A stretch of 64,000 nucleotides of DNA, taken from positions 23,374,001 through 23,438,000 of the forward strand of contig OX419757.1 in assembly GCA_948567375.1 (NCBI GenBank), given 5' to 3'. Numbering within the stretch: the first letter of the stretch is position 1; every line of letters begins with the position of its first letter. This DNA comes from Lunularia cruciata (Eukaryota; Streptophyta; Marchantiopsida; Lunulariales; Lunulariaceae). Shown here one piece after another: positions 1 to 10,531 of this stretch. Both the position numbers and the translations under genes were made by a program. Under the pieces are notes generated by a model. It did no database searches and was not told the origin of the DNA. It was given only the letters and a program-made list of their open reading frames with translations.

Positions 1-1799
1 ATCCGCAATTCGACTTTTCCGTGCTTACTTCGTCTTTTAAACACTACTAACCATAAAAAACAAAAAATGTGGGTACCACAGCTGCCACCAAAATCACAAA
101 GTTTGGAGGACTGTAGCAGAAGTTAAAAGCATTTGAAGTTTTGAGAATAGATGTATAAAGTAGTTGAGTGTGTTCGGTTTAGTGTCTTTGGATCTATGTT
201 CTTTGGGTCTCTATGACTTTGGGTTAGAAACTTCTTTGCCTCCGGACAAAGGTGACTAGATCTGAGGTAGTCAGACCTTAGAGTGTAGTGAAGGTGACTT
301 TGGGAGTCTTTCTAGAGACATCAGAGGAAGTTAGAGTAGGGAAAGAAGATACTTAGGATACCCATGACTTCAATTCCAGTTTTGATTGAACATACAATAG
401 AATTAGAAGAGAAATAATAGAAGTGAATGAACCCAAAGTGTAGTATCAAATAGTAAGTGTCAACGGGTCAATTACATGAGCAATTAAGGGAAAGTGGGTT
501 ACAAATTGAAGGCATAGATAGTGTACCCATGCTTTCAATTACAATTCTTGATGAGGATAGAATAGAATTAGCAAAGGAATTGATAGTAGTTAGACCTAAA
601 GTAAGAGAGGTAGGGTGCATAAGAGTCTTTGGATTTGACACTTGACACTTTAGAGAAGAGTGGATTGGGAGAAAACAAGTTATAAAAGTTACACACTAGT
701 GCAATTGTAGTTTGTAGTGAAGAGGTAGTAGGAATAGCAAAGGACTTCGTAGAATTAGATAGACTTGAAGTACAAGAGATGAAGGAGTTTTCTTTGAGAT
801 TGGAAGCCAAAGCAAAAGTAGACATCGGATCAGATTAGGGCTATTTTTGAGATCGCAAGAGGTAGATATGAAGAGGTGCATTGTCATTTTGGATGTGTAG
901 GTTGTTAGAGGTTATTATGAAGTAGTTTAGGGAATTAGATAATTGTCAAGTGCTCTACCTAGTTAAAAGAAGCATTTGTAGTGCCATTTTGTTCAGTGCT
1001 CATAATTTTGAGAATAGATAAAGCGAAGTGCTAATTTCAATGCTCGTTGCTTGAGCTTAATTCCGGGTATCAACTTTGTGTTTGTAGTTGTGAGTGTTTG
1101 GAGAATTCTGAAGTGAAAGCCAGTGTGATTGTTGGATGTTGGATTCCATAGCCTTGATCTTCATTCTGTGTGTTTGATCTTGAGTGAAGTGCAATCAGAG
1201 CAATGCCTTGACATATCTATGAGGAATTGTAGTGTTGGTAGTATTTTGCAATTGTGAGTGCAACGTAGTGTTGATGTGAAGCAATTTTGATTGAGGACTT
1301 TGTCTTTCAATGGAGCAGTGGAACACAATTCTAAGGCAAAGTCATTTTGCAATGAAGTGCAATTTTTGGGAGAGATTGAATCATCACAATCAAGATTGTT
1401 TGGAAAGATTTTATGGAGTTGTGATTAAGTGTGACATTTTTTGTGTGATGAGACTATGAGCAGTGCTTGTTACTCTCTTTTGGGTGTGGTTTCTACTTGA
1501 GAGATTAAAGATGCAACCAAGAAGAACTGAGATTGTTACTGTTTGCTTTGTATTTGACCAATTTTGACTAGTATCTCTGCAAGAATGAACTTTACTTACT
1601 TGATTACCGCAAAAGTGATATTTGTCGGGTTGTCACAGGTATCTTTCCAAAATAGATGCATGCTAGGAGGAGGAAGGCCCTTGCAGCAAGATCTAGACCT
1701 TACACAATGGTGGAGGATATTGTTTTTCACCAAGGTGCAGATGGTCTACTTTGAAGAGCAATGGGTAAGGAAGAGTCTATCTTACGCATAAAGGAGTTT

Positions 1800-2900
1800 C
1801 ATGACGGTTTAGTATGTGAAGGACACCTTGTAGGAAAGGTGCCTATTTTCAAGATTCTAGATGCAAGTTACCATTAGAGGGGGATTTTCAAGGATTAACT
1901 TGATTATTGCAAAGCTTGTCATGTTTGTCAAGCTTTTGCTAGAAACTCTATTTCCACTCCACCACTTAGATCAATTCTATTGCTAGGACCTTTTGAGAAG
2001 TGAGGAATTGATTTTGTAGGTCCTCTCAATAGAACCCTAAGGAATAATTTGTACATTTTGGTAGTTACTAATTATCTTACTAAGTGGGTTGAGGCTAGAC
2101 CATTGAGTGAGGGATAAGAATGAAGATGATGTTGGGGGATTTCTTTATGAATGCATTATCATTAGGTTTAAGTGCCATTTGGAGTTGGTTTTTGATAGAG
2201 GATGAGAGTTTAGAATAAGCATTACTCCAGCCATGCTATGACATTTCTCTATCATACATTGAGTAACTACATCCTATAAGCCAATTTCCAATGGCTTGGC
2301 GGAGAGAACCAATCAAACCTTGTGCATGATGTTGGCCAAAGATGCCAAAATAGATGGAGCTAAACATCATGAGGACAAGAGGATTCATGCAATTTTGTAG
2401 GAGTATAGGACAACCATCAAAGACTTCCACCAGATATTCTCTATTTCAATTGGTGTACGGTATTGAATCTACCTTACCTATTCACTTTGATCTTCCTACC
2501 TTCCATAGGAGATTAAGAGCATTGGAGATTGATGAAAGCACAAGGAGGTGATGTAGAGAAGTCAAGGAAGGATCAACTCATGGAATTGGAAGAGACAAGA
2601 TCAATTGCTATGGTTCAAGTAGAACAAGCCTAGAGGAAAAAAAAGGAGAGTTATGACAAGAGGTAAGGCAAGAAGAAGGTAGTGCCTTTCAAAGAAGGTG
2701 ATTGGGTAATGTTGTTTGATTCCATTTGATTCAAGAGAGTGCAAAAGAAGTTTTTGCCTAAGTACTTTGGACCTTTATAGTGAAGAAGGTGTGGGGAAAT
2801 TACACTTATAATCTCCAAGAGTTAGGAAGAAGACACTTTGATAGGATTAACCATGATAAGTTGAAGATATATCATAGAAGGTAGAGAGACCTTCACTTTG
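1800..2900 (+). pseudogene. Ty3/gypsy integrase remnant of element A
   Basis: Integrase joins retroelement cDNA to host DNA. Translation across frames gives, in order, an H2C2-type tail (YCKACHVCQ-like, about 1905-1940), a core start reading GIDFVGPL (about 2005-2030), TNYLTKWVEARPL, then NGLAERTNQTL (about 2290-2325, holding the third catalytic acid) and FQLVYGIEST (about 2442-2470), the usual end of a gypsy core. A C-terminal KEGDWVMLFD-like segment follows near 2690-2725. Several stops and at least two frameshifts break it, so it cannot be expressed as one protein. The order fits Ty3/gypsy rather than copia, where integrase precedes RT. Confidence 0.75.
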
Positions 2901-2933
2901 AGGACAAAGTGAAATCTTAGTCCAAGGGTTAAT

Positions 2934-3131
2934 GTAACACCCATTTGTGCATGTATGTGTTATTGTGATATTTAGTTTGGTATTATAAGTAATTGAAAGA
3001 TATTATCTATATAGAGATAAAGGATGGTTCTACATTAGTCATGATTACCTAAAGTTAGCCAGAGTTGAGATAGAGGGGACCTTACTTTAGAGGAAATGGA
3101 AAAGATGAGCACCACTATTTTGGATTTTAGT
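2934..3131 (+). repeat. Possible 5' piece of the 3' LTR of element A
   Basis: Just after the integrase end, a TGTAACACCCATTTGTGC sequence resembles the start of many plant gypsy LTRs. It is cut at 3131 by the next element. The stretch from 11087 onward may be its continuation. No second LTR copy is visible in the window, so this is a weak call. Confidence 0.3.
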
Positions 3132-3579
3132 TGTCACGCCATTTGTAGTGCCGCATCTAGATGCTTGGACACTAGAGTTCCAATGATAGTAGTTAGAGTT
3201 ATTTCAACGGTTTCTCAAAGACTACTTTCCAATGGTCAGATTTTGTGTTTGGAGTACTGACTTCACGGTGGGGCCCACCGTCACTTTGCACCATTTGCAC
3301 CGTTGAGTGTACCATCAGCGGGACCGTTAGGGTTTCAAAGCTAGCTCGAGTCTAGGGTGTATAGTTTTGAAGTGAGCTCCAGAGAGCTCACTTCTCTTAT
3401 GTTGAGCCTTCGAGTTCCTAGCTATGGTGGACAGAGACCGGTGAGCATCACCTGCATTCTCTATGCTTGAGTGGATGTGGCTTGACTAAAATCAGTGCCC
3501 AGTTGTTGGCAGTTTATAGAGTGATTGATCAAATACTGATTTGAGTTGAGTTGAGTTGAGAGTGGTAAGCAATTTGATT
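3132..3579 (+). repeat. 5' LTR of the methyltransferase/PHD element
   Basis: It begins TGTCACGCCATTTGTAG and matches 10532-10980 throughout. It contains a GAGTT microsatellite-like run near 3540-3560. The 3' boundary is uncertain by a few bases: identity with the 3' copy stops just after GCAATTTGATTA, and ATCAGAG follows at once. ATCAGAG is the core of the plant tRNA-Met-type primer-binding site, which supports an LTR end here. Confidence 0.75.
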
Positions 3580-4896
3580 ACATCAGAGAAGTGAAGTCAG
3601 GGGGAAATTGGGTGCATGAACTTTGAGTGTTGGTGGTATCTCCAAGCTCGGTGTATCATTGGTAGCTCAATTCAAGTTTAGTGTTTCCCTAGTGTGCAGA
3701 AGCTCAATTGATTGATGCAGATTTGGCAGTTAAGCAAATGGTGTGCAAAAGCACTGGCCAAATTTTGAGCAAAGAAGGAGCAAATTTTGAGCAGTGGTTG
3801 TAATTTTGAGCTCAGGAGGTGAAAACATGACCAATTTGCTGCAAGTTGGGCTTAGAAAGTCAAATTGAAGATGGAGTTGTGAAGCTCTTCTTATGAATTT
3901 GTGATTTGGAAAAACCCGTGTTGTCAATTTGGCTCGAGTGGAAAGTTAGTGGGGGATTTGGCGGACGGCCAACTTTAGGGTTTACGTCAGATTTTGGTTG
4001 GGATTTATGTCAGATTTTGGCCAGATTTGGAGGAGTTTTGCTAGTTTGGAAGACTTTCACAGATTTGGAGAAGTTTTGCCAATTGTGGAGGAGGTTCGAA
4101 GTGGCAATAAGAAAGGCCTCATTTGGCTGAATTTTGGCATTTCGAGGCTTTGAGGCATAGGGCTGTGGGCTATGAGAGGCTACGAAGGGCCAGCAAGCCT
4201 GCTTGCTGGCATGAGGCCAGCTAGTTTAGAGTAGATCTTGATCATTGGTTGGCAAATTTTGCCTTTCCTTCTAGATTGTACGCAATAGGGTTTGACACCT
4301 AGATCTCTTGTTCCTAGACTGGTGCCTTAGCCAACTGGTCCACCCTCACTTGTTGTCCTAGTGACTGTGCCATTGTTATCTATACACATGTAGCTTTGGC
4401 TAGGAGAGGTAGTTTGATCCCATTCTTGGTGATCTTGGTAGCTTAGGACTTAGATACAAACTTCTCTTATGTCAAATGCCAAATGGTGGCAGAGTTAGTC
4501 CCATGTTGTGTTATGAGATGGAGGGTTTTCATTTAGATTTCTTGTGATTGGATCCCCTCCATTCTCTACTTCCTATTTGTGCACCATGTTTGTGTGAGGT
4601 GCCCTGACTTTTGAGCGTTGGTGCTTTGGTGTGCTCTTGGTGGTGAGGCTGGAGTGATGACCAGTCAGACTACCTTTGTTTCTCTCCGGTGAGGCAAGAA
4701 GTGATGACTTGCAGACCGTGAGAGTGCGTGTTTGTGATAGCAGGTTATAGGTTGCCTTTTCCTCTAGTGTAGTTATCTCGGTTAGAGTTACATTAGTGGG
4801 TGGTGCTTAGTTGGTGTTGGCACTTGGTGGGGCACTTGCAGTTGCGACTTGCGGTTGCAGTTGGTGGTTCGGGTTTGTTGTTGCGGTTACTTGGTC
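3580..4896 (+). other. Leader of the methyltransferase/PHD element
   Basis: About 1.3 kb between the 5' LTR and the first gag-like ATG. I see a weak primer-site-like ATCAGAG at its start and no coding frame that continues into gag. Short open stretches such as 3906-4130 have no recognisable motif. Confidence 0.5.
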
Positions 4897-6521
4897 ATGA
4901 CGGAGTTCTTTGGGGATTCCAGAGGAGATAGCCCTATAGTACACAGTGGGTTTACTTGGAGTGGTGCTTGGTATCAGCCTGTATCTCAGGTCCTAGAGAG
5001 GGAGGAGATTGACTCTGAGTTGGAGTTTGACATAGGAGCTGATTCAGTTGAGAGTGCACTTGGTGTGTCCGCCCCACTTGGAAGGACATGGATGAGATTT
5101 ATGGGGCCTCCAAAGGCCCTAGTTGTTACTCTGGTAAAGTGGATACCATTGAGTTGGATGACTTCATCCAGGAGTTTGATAGTTGGTGTGATTTGCAGCA
5201 GATGCGGAACCCAACTTTGTTCACACCCTTCATGGCATGGAAGAGGTTGTTTCAGCATCTGGAGGGTTTGCCAATGGATGACTACCATGAGTTCAGGAGA
5301 GCTCATTTGGAGGAGATTGAGTTATGGAGACATTATTGGTCTCCACACTATGTCTCCATCACTTCAGGCTCGGTGGCCAAGAGTAGATTGGTTGTACCTA
5401 CGAGTTCTAGCTCAAGTAGTGTGGGTGGAGCTAGTGGAGGTGCACTAGCAAGAGATAGTGCTACTACGAGTAGAGGTACCGCTGTAGGAGGTGGTGTGGT
5501 ACCAGGGTTTAACCTTATGGTGGAGTTCTTCCTATGTTTGAGGCAGAACTACCAGGGAGTGTGGACTGACAAGCTAAGGAGCTTGCAAGAGTTCCAACGG
5601 AAGGCTGGAGAGAACCTATATGAGGCATACACTTGCATGAGGCGACTGATCAGTTTCACTCCAGGAGTTATTGAGGCCCAAGCAGTCCAATTTTGGTATG
5701 GGATATTGGACAGGGAGTTATGACGTAGAGTTCGTGATGCTATGTTGTTACAGGCTACTTTGCCTACTTTGGCAATGGTCTTTGGTTTGGTTGAGTGTAT
5801 TGAGCTCAACATGGTGGAAGAGAGAGTGGTGACATTTGGATTTGGTAGGGAGACCTCATCCATGGCTGTGACTTCTTCTAGAGTGCAGTAGAGTGCACCA
5901 TGCCCAGTTGGTTTTCGAGGATAGGGTGGACAGCCCAAATCCTATGGAGCGAGTGGAGGGCCTAGTGGAGTTTGACCCTTACCCTCATTTTTGGGTCAGC
6001 AGTAGCCAGTGAGTGGTGGTGTTGCTTGTTGGACTTGTGGTGGACCTCACCATTGGAGAGACTGTACTCAAGGCAGTGGACCTAATACCTTGGGTGCATC
6101 ACAACCAGCACAGAGGCAGTGTGAGCATTGCCATAGATTTGGTCACACTAGTGACCGGTGTTTTGACCTACACCCGGAGTTACGGAGTGGTAGGGCTGCT
6201 ATGGCAGGTAGTAGAGGAGCTCCAGTTCATAGAGGACGAGGTGGTAGAGGATCTACACCTAGTAGGAGTGCAATACCTACCCGTACTTCTGACACAACTA
6301 TGGCTACTTGGATTGAGCAGTTGGAGCAGAGATTGACTAGTATGGCTATTGCTCAGAGGAGATCAGATTTGGGTGCTGAGGCTTCCACCTCATATGCGGG
6401 TGATAGAGATGCTTTGGACTTCATGTGCGGAGCAGCACAGGTGGATGCATCTGCAGTAGTGACTAGGAGTGCAGTACATGCTCCAGAGCCTAGAGGAGCA
6501 TCATTGGAGTTGGACCCATAG
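4897..6521 (+). pseudogene. Gag with two zinc knuckles
   Basis: Gag packages the element RNA. An acidic N-terminal part (MTEFFGDSRGDSP, from 4897) runs in frame 1. The frame then shifts near 5085 to the frame of 5088-6521, which holds a retrotransposon-gag-like helical region (DDFIQEFDSWCDLQQM, later WTDKLRSLQEFQRKAGENLYEAY). A Ser/Gly-rich linker sits around 5400-5500. Two zinc knuckles follow: CWTCGGPHHWRDC (one residue short of canonical spacing, about 6027-6066) and CEHCHRFGHTSDRC (canonical CX2CX4HX4C, about 6120-6162). Basic Arg/Gly-rich sequence comes after. Stops at 5721-5723 and near 5890, 5920 and 5970 break it. Confidence 0.8.
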
Positions 6522-7776
6522 AGAGGAGAGGTTGGGAGACATGTCAAACTTCCCCAGTCTTTCACGCTATCTAAGGCATTATAGATGACATCCATGGTTC
6601 CTAGACGTCCCAATGCAGCTGTGGTAGGTGGTGATGGAGTACATGATGGACTACCTGCTAGTCAACCACCTGCTACTACACAGACTAAGTCTAGCATGAT
6701 GTTGGGGGCGGCTCAGCTGATTATGCGGCGTCCTTTGTTTTTGGCCAGTGATATGTTTACATTGGAAGTTGATCCAACCCCAGTATTCCGGTTGGCTACC
6801 ACATTGTGTGAGAGTAGGGATGGTGCAGTTCCTACTACTAGAGCAGAGGTGGTTGGTAGTGGAGCTGACTTGGTTGAGGAGCATGGGATCCATTCAGCAA
6901 CCAGTGGTTTATGGCAGGCAACAGCGGCTAGACTGGAGGAGTTGCCAGCTAGACTGTCCTTTGAGAGAGTGTGGTTTACACCTGGTGTTGTCCTATTGGA
7001 TAACCAAAGGGGGAATTTTTGTTTGGTGGGACTTTCAAGGAATGTCTATACACCACAGAGAGTCTTGTTAGACTCTAGTGCGCAGCCTCTTATGTTGGGG
7101 AAGGCTAGAGTTATGGAAGACCAATGTGGAGAGGTGTCCATTTCAGATCAGACATCTCTAGGTTGTGGTTTGACATAGTACATCACACGTGGGGAGCTTG
7201 TTGTCCAGGTTCAGCCTGGTCATCCGACTGATAGCTTGGTGGTGAGAGCTCAGGCTATTGCAATGATAGTTGAGTCATATGATGTGCTAGTTGGGGGAGC
7301 AGTGTTATACCCCATGGGTTTCAGCATTGACTGTTGGGAGGAGACAGCCTCTTATAGACCTGGTTGGCAGTCTGGTGAGGGACGGGTATGTCGCCTACCA
7401 GTACGCTTCAATAGTGGCAGTCTTGGCTCACTATAGTTGGGGACCATGGTAGCATCAATTTTAGCTTTCAGTGGTGCAGTTACTTGGCCTAGTGACTTGT
7501 TGGAGGGGAACACCCATGCAGAGGATACTCCAGTACCAGAGGAGATCACTTGGCTTTGAAGTACAAGTAGGATTGTTCCATCCACCTTGGATGTTCCATT
7601 GTGGAGTTTAGAGGAGGCATTGCAGCAACATGCAGATCAGTTGGTGCAGCAAGCTTGGAGTGGAGCCTTCGTACCATCAAGAGATGAGTGTGAGGATGAG
7701 CATCTAGAGGCGATTGCTTTGGACACCCCTGGATACCACACTCATTGCTTGGCAGTATCCAGTAGAGGAGATATGC
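6522..7776 (+). pseudogene. Retropepsin-like protease and acidic linker
   Basis: The protease would cleave the polyprotein. The motif LLDSSAQPLMLG at about 7060-7095 corresponds to the aspartic-protease D-T/S-G loop, with the third residue changed to Ser. After a stop near 7176-7178 the same frame continues with YDVLVGGAVLYPMGF (about 7278-7322) and the ETASYRPGWQSGEGR stretch (about 7340-7385), the C-terminal half of the fold. A weakly conserved acidic linker (7437-7776) then leads into the methyltransferase block. Stops lie at 7434-7436 and about 7557. The changed active-site loop suggests an inactive enzyme. Confidence 0.65.
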
Positions 7777-7995
7777 CTATTGGAGTTGTTTGGTGGGATC
7801 AGCACCGGACTAGCTGCAGTGTTACAGGCGGGTATCCGAGTACAAAGGTACTTGTATGTAGAGAGGGATGAGATTGCTAGGTGAGTCTTTCTACATCATG
7901 TGGCACACTTGGCCTATCGGTATCCAGAGTAATTACCAATGTCAGCAGTCAGAGGTTACCAGAAGGCCCTACCAGGAGACATTTCCTTATTGGGA
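7777..7995 (+). pseudogene. C5-cytosine methyltransferase fragment (motifs I-II)
   Basis: Read in frame 1 from 7777, the translation gives LELFGGISTGLAAVL, then GIRVQRYLYVERDE. The first matches motif I of C5 DNA methyltransferases (S-adenosylmethionine-binding F-x-G-I-x-T-G-L). The second matches the spacing to motif II, whose acidic residue binds the cofactor ribose; the GI-x-V-x-R-Y pattern is closest, by memory, to DNMT3-type enzymes. About 70 residues are left, with stops after the ERDEIAR and AYRYPE segments. The catalytic PCQ/PCN motif, ENV and later motifs are absent because the sequence passes straight into RT. A frameshift near 7776-7780 separates it from the upstream linker. A different class I methyltransferase cannot be excluded. 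Confidence 0.65.
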
Positions 7996-7999
7996 GTAG

Positions 8000-8545
8000 T
8001 GACCTTTTTAAGGCTGGTTTGGTGGAGAGTATGCATCAGCAATAGTAATGCCAACCAAGAAGGATATGCATGGCAACAATACAGATAGGCAGATGTGTGG
8101 AGATTACCGTCCTATCAACCGATAGACCAGGGCTGATCGGTATGCCATGCCTACACCAGAGGAGATTTTTGATGTGATTGGGCATGCAAAGATCTTTGGT
8201 ACTTTGGATCTTCAAGCGGGATATCATCAGTTGCCAATCAAGGAGGAGGATAAGTCCAAGACAGCATTTTAGGCTATTGATCCTCACGGCAAAGATGTGT
8301 TATATCAATGGAGGTTCTTACTATTTGGGTTAAAGAACGCTCCTGCTGAGTTCCAGAGGGTCATGGATAGGATCCTAGTTGGATTTTGCTCGGTGCTATA
8401 TTGATGACATTTTGGTTTATAGCACTATTGTGGAGGAGCATGAGAGACAGTTGTTGGAGGTGTTTGAGAGGTTGAGATCTTATGGACTGTTTGAGAGGTT
8501 GAGATCTTATGGACTGTTTGAGAGGTTGAGATCTTATGGACTCTT
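8000..8545 (+). pseudogene. Ty3/gypsy reverse transcriptase remnant
   Basis: RT copies element RNA into DNA. Visible blocks are LFKAGLVES (about 7998-8030), YASAIVMPTKKDM (8030-8068), MCGDYRPINR (8093-8122), motif A FGTLDLQAGYHQLP (about 8198-8240), motif B YQWRFLLFGLKNAPAEF (about 8303-8354) and motif C YIDDIL (8397-8414). Two in-frame stops and two frameshifts break it. The thumb region has been replaced by a 27 bp triplication followed directly by the end of RNase H, so an internal deletion removed most of RNase H. Confidence 0.8.
8461..8541 (+). repeat. Perfect 27 bp tandem triplication inside RT
   Basis: Three identical 27 bp units starting TGTTTGAGAGGTTGAGATCT lie at 8461-8487, 8488-8514 and 8515-8541. 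Each encodes LFERLRSYG in frame. The units show no mismatch although the surrounding element is heavily mutated, so the expansion is recent. Confidence 0.95.
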
Positions 8546-9890
8546 ATGAGAGTATGATTTCACGGTTGTTCACAGACTTGGAGTGGTGAACCGTGATGCA
8601 GATAGGTTGAGTAGAAACCCATGTCTCAACCAGCAGGATCAGACCGGAGCACGTTGGCATGGTGAGATAGATGAGGAGATGGTGCCAGGTTGGCATGCAT
8701 TGGCCTTTTTGTGTATATTTGCAGAGGCTTTGGTGGTATCTCTCTCAGTGCATACGGGAGGAGTTATTGAGGTCACAGATCTAGAGAGTGAAGATATTGG
8801 TACAGTTCAGCAAAACATTCATGATGATGTCTTAGTGATGGACTATCTTTACATTGGTGTTGTGGGTGGCACAGTTGGGGCCAAGGAGAGAGACCGTGTT
8901 CTTCAGTGAGCCAGACGGTTTAGATTGGAGGGTAGACACCTTTTGTGTGTATGGGAGGATGGTAGAGTGCAAGTAGTACTCCTTCCATCTTAGAGACCAC
9001 AGTTGGTCCGTCATGCTCATGAGGAGCTAGGGCATTTTGGAGTAAAGCGTACGTATAGCTTACTCCAAAGTCATTATTGGTGGGACGGTATGCAGACGAG
9101 GTATAGCAGTTTGTTGCCAGATGTGTAGTTTGTGACAAAGTTAGAGCATCATTCAATGCTCCTACGCCACAGTTACACCCATTACCTATCATGGGATTGG
9201 GTTACCATTGGAGTTTTGACTTTGCCGGACCTTTACCGCTGACTATGAGACATCATTGGTATGTTTTGGTGATGGTGGAGCACTTCTCCAAGTGGATTGA
9301 GTTGGTGGCACTTCCTGACAAGTCTAGTGAAGAGACAGCTTACTTGTTCCTGGATCGAGTTCTTAGTCATTTTGGTGCACCAGCTAAGGTTTTGACTGAT
9401 CAGGGTACAGAGTTCTTGGGGGAGTTTCAGGTCTTGTGTGACAAGGCTTTGATTGATCATTGTACTACATCCCAAAATCACCTTGAGGTAGATGGCTTAG
9501 TAGAGAGAGTAGTTCAGACGGTGAAGAGAGGATTGCGAAAGTATGGTTTGCAGAGAGACCACTTGGGAGATTGGGATCTCCAGTTACCTTGGTTGGCCAT
9601 TGGCTATCGGTTCAGCCGGCAAGCCTCCTTAGCATCCTTCTCTCCATACTTTCTACTCTATGGATGAGATCTAGATTTACTTGTAGCCATTCGTCGAGAT
9701 GCTACTGTAGTTTTGGACTTGGATGACCCTGATATATGGATGAGCACATGTTCTCAACGGGCAGAGATCTTTCGGAGAGTGATGCTGATGGCCTTTGAGA
9801 ACTTAGCGATTGCTCAGCATAAAGATACTTTACGCTATGCTACCATTCAAGGAGGAGGTTATAGACCCTCGATCTGTTGATTTCATCCAA
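8546..9890 (+). pseudogene. RNase H tail and integrase
   Basis: YDFTVVHRLGVVNRDADRLSR (about 8550-8612) is the end of a gypsy RNase H. A spacer with no clear motif runs to about 8910. Integrase follows: HEELGHFGVKRTYSLLQSHYWW (about 9018-9082, HHCC domain with its cysteine end broken by a stop), then 9191-9667 in one frame with WSFDFAGPL (first catalytic Asp), VLTDQGTEF (second) and VDGLVERVVQTVKRGLRKY (third, Glu). The C-terminal part continues to FHPSDYVYL near 9880-9905. The catalytic acids appear kept, but stops at 8908, about 9129 and 9665 prevent a full product. Confidence 0.8.
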
Positions 9891-9894
9891 GCGA

Positions 9895-10255
9895 CTATGT
9901 ATATCTACAACAGACAGCACCGACGACACTTGATGTTTCTACATGCCGCACTATCTTGAGAGTGTGCAAGGTTTTGCCATCTGGAGTCCTTGTGTTAGAA
10001 GGACGTGATGGTGTTGTTTGGAAGGATCGTGTGCGCAATTGTGTGCCATGCCACCTTCCAAACATTGATGGTACTATGGACCCAAGCTTGGCACTTGTAC
10101 GTGCAGGCTTGAGGTGTATGTTATGTGGCTCTTTTGGTGGAGTTGCTACTATGTTAGTGTATGATAGCTGTTTGAGAGGATGGCATATGGCATGTATGAC
10201 TCCTCCCCTCATGGTGGTTCCTCAGGAACAGTGGTTATGTCCTAGATGTACTTGA
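9895..10255 (+). pseudogene. Integrase C-terminal module with PHD finger
   Basis: PHD fingers read histone H3 tails. The frame 9956-10255 starts with a small beta-rich module (VLPSGVLVLEGRDGVVWKD). It ends with C-x2-C (10115-10126), a spacer, YDSC, GWHMAC and finally WLCPRC at the very end, the C4-H-C3 plan of a PHD finger. Seven of eight zinc ligands are present; the third (normally Cys in a VCDxC-type motif) is Tyr (TAT). The stop at 10253-10255 directly after the last ligand makes this the natural C-terminus of the polyprotein. Its place is where chromoviruses carry a chromodomain, which suggests an analogous targeting role. A PHD-like treble clef of another class is possible. Confidence 0.75.
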
Positions 10256-10424
10256 CCTATAGCTAGTTCATTCTTTACATGGTATAGATTGCAGACAAGC
10301 GACTAACAATGGGGCTCCATAGCACCTGGCCTCCTAATCTTTGCCCATTAGAGGGTATACCATAGACTTAGAGTAGATGGCTATCTAGAGCTAGAGGGGC
10401 CTAACTGCCAGCTAGGAGGGCGAT

Positions 10425-10530
10425 TGTGGCACTTTAGAGTCTATGTATGACTTATGTGTGAGTTGTGCTTCTATAGTATATGATGTTGACAGCGATGTAT
10501 GTTGTGTAGCAATGTATATATGCATGACAG
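10425..10530 (+). repeat. 107 bp direct repeat, upstream copy
   Basis: The stretch from ATTGTGGCACTTTAGAG to GCATGACA recurs at 10978-11086 with only three mismatches by hand count. The two copies flank the 3' LTR core. This copy follows a purine-rich AGCTAGGAGGGCGA, a possible polypurine tract. Confidence 0.9.
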
Positions 10531-10531
10531 T

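Larger units (their letters stand above)
1..3131 (+). mobile_element. Degenerate Ty3/gypsy element A (3' part)
   Basis: The stretch reads forward into a gypsy-type integrase (1800-2900). Before that it holds retroelement internal sequence without a usable frame. The blocks at about 460-900, 1020-1450 and 1575-1640 match, in reverse complement, 24690-24990, 24120-24530 and 23930-24000, so this is a repeat family with another copy in this window. From about 2934 a TGTAACACCC sequence may begin its 3' LTR, which the methyltransferase/PHD element interrupts at 3132. The 5' end lies outside the window. Gag, protease and RT are not recognisable here. Confidence 0.6.

Noticed and set aside
67-79. 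TGTGGGTACCACA as a shared element end with 27690
   Set aside because: The two occurrences are in the same orientation while the elements are in opposite orientation, so they cannot be the same boundary.
568-825. Minus-strand frame with TTSSLQTTI
   Set aside because: It pairs with a plus-strand shadow frame at 24742 in the reverse copy; both are antisense to the element's coding strand.
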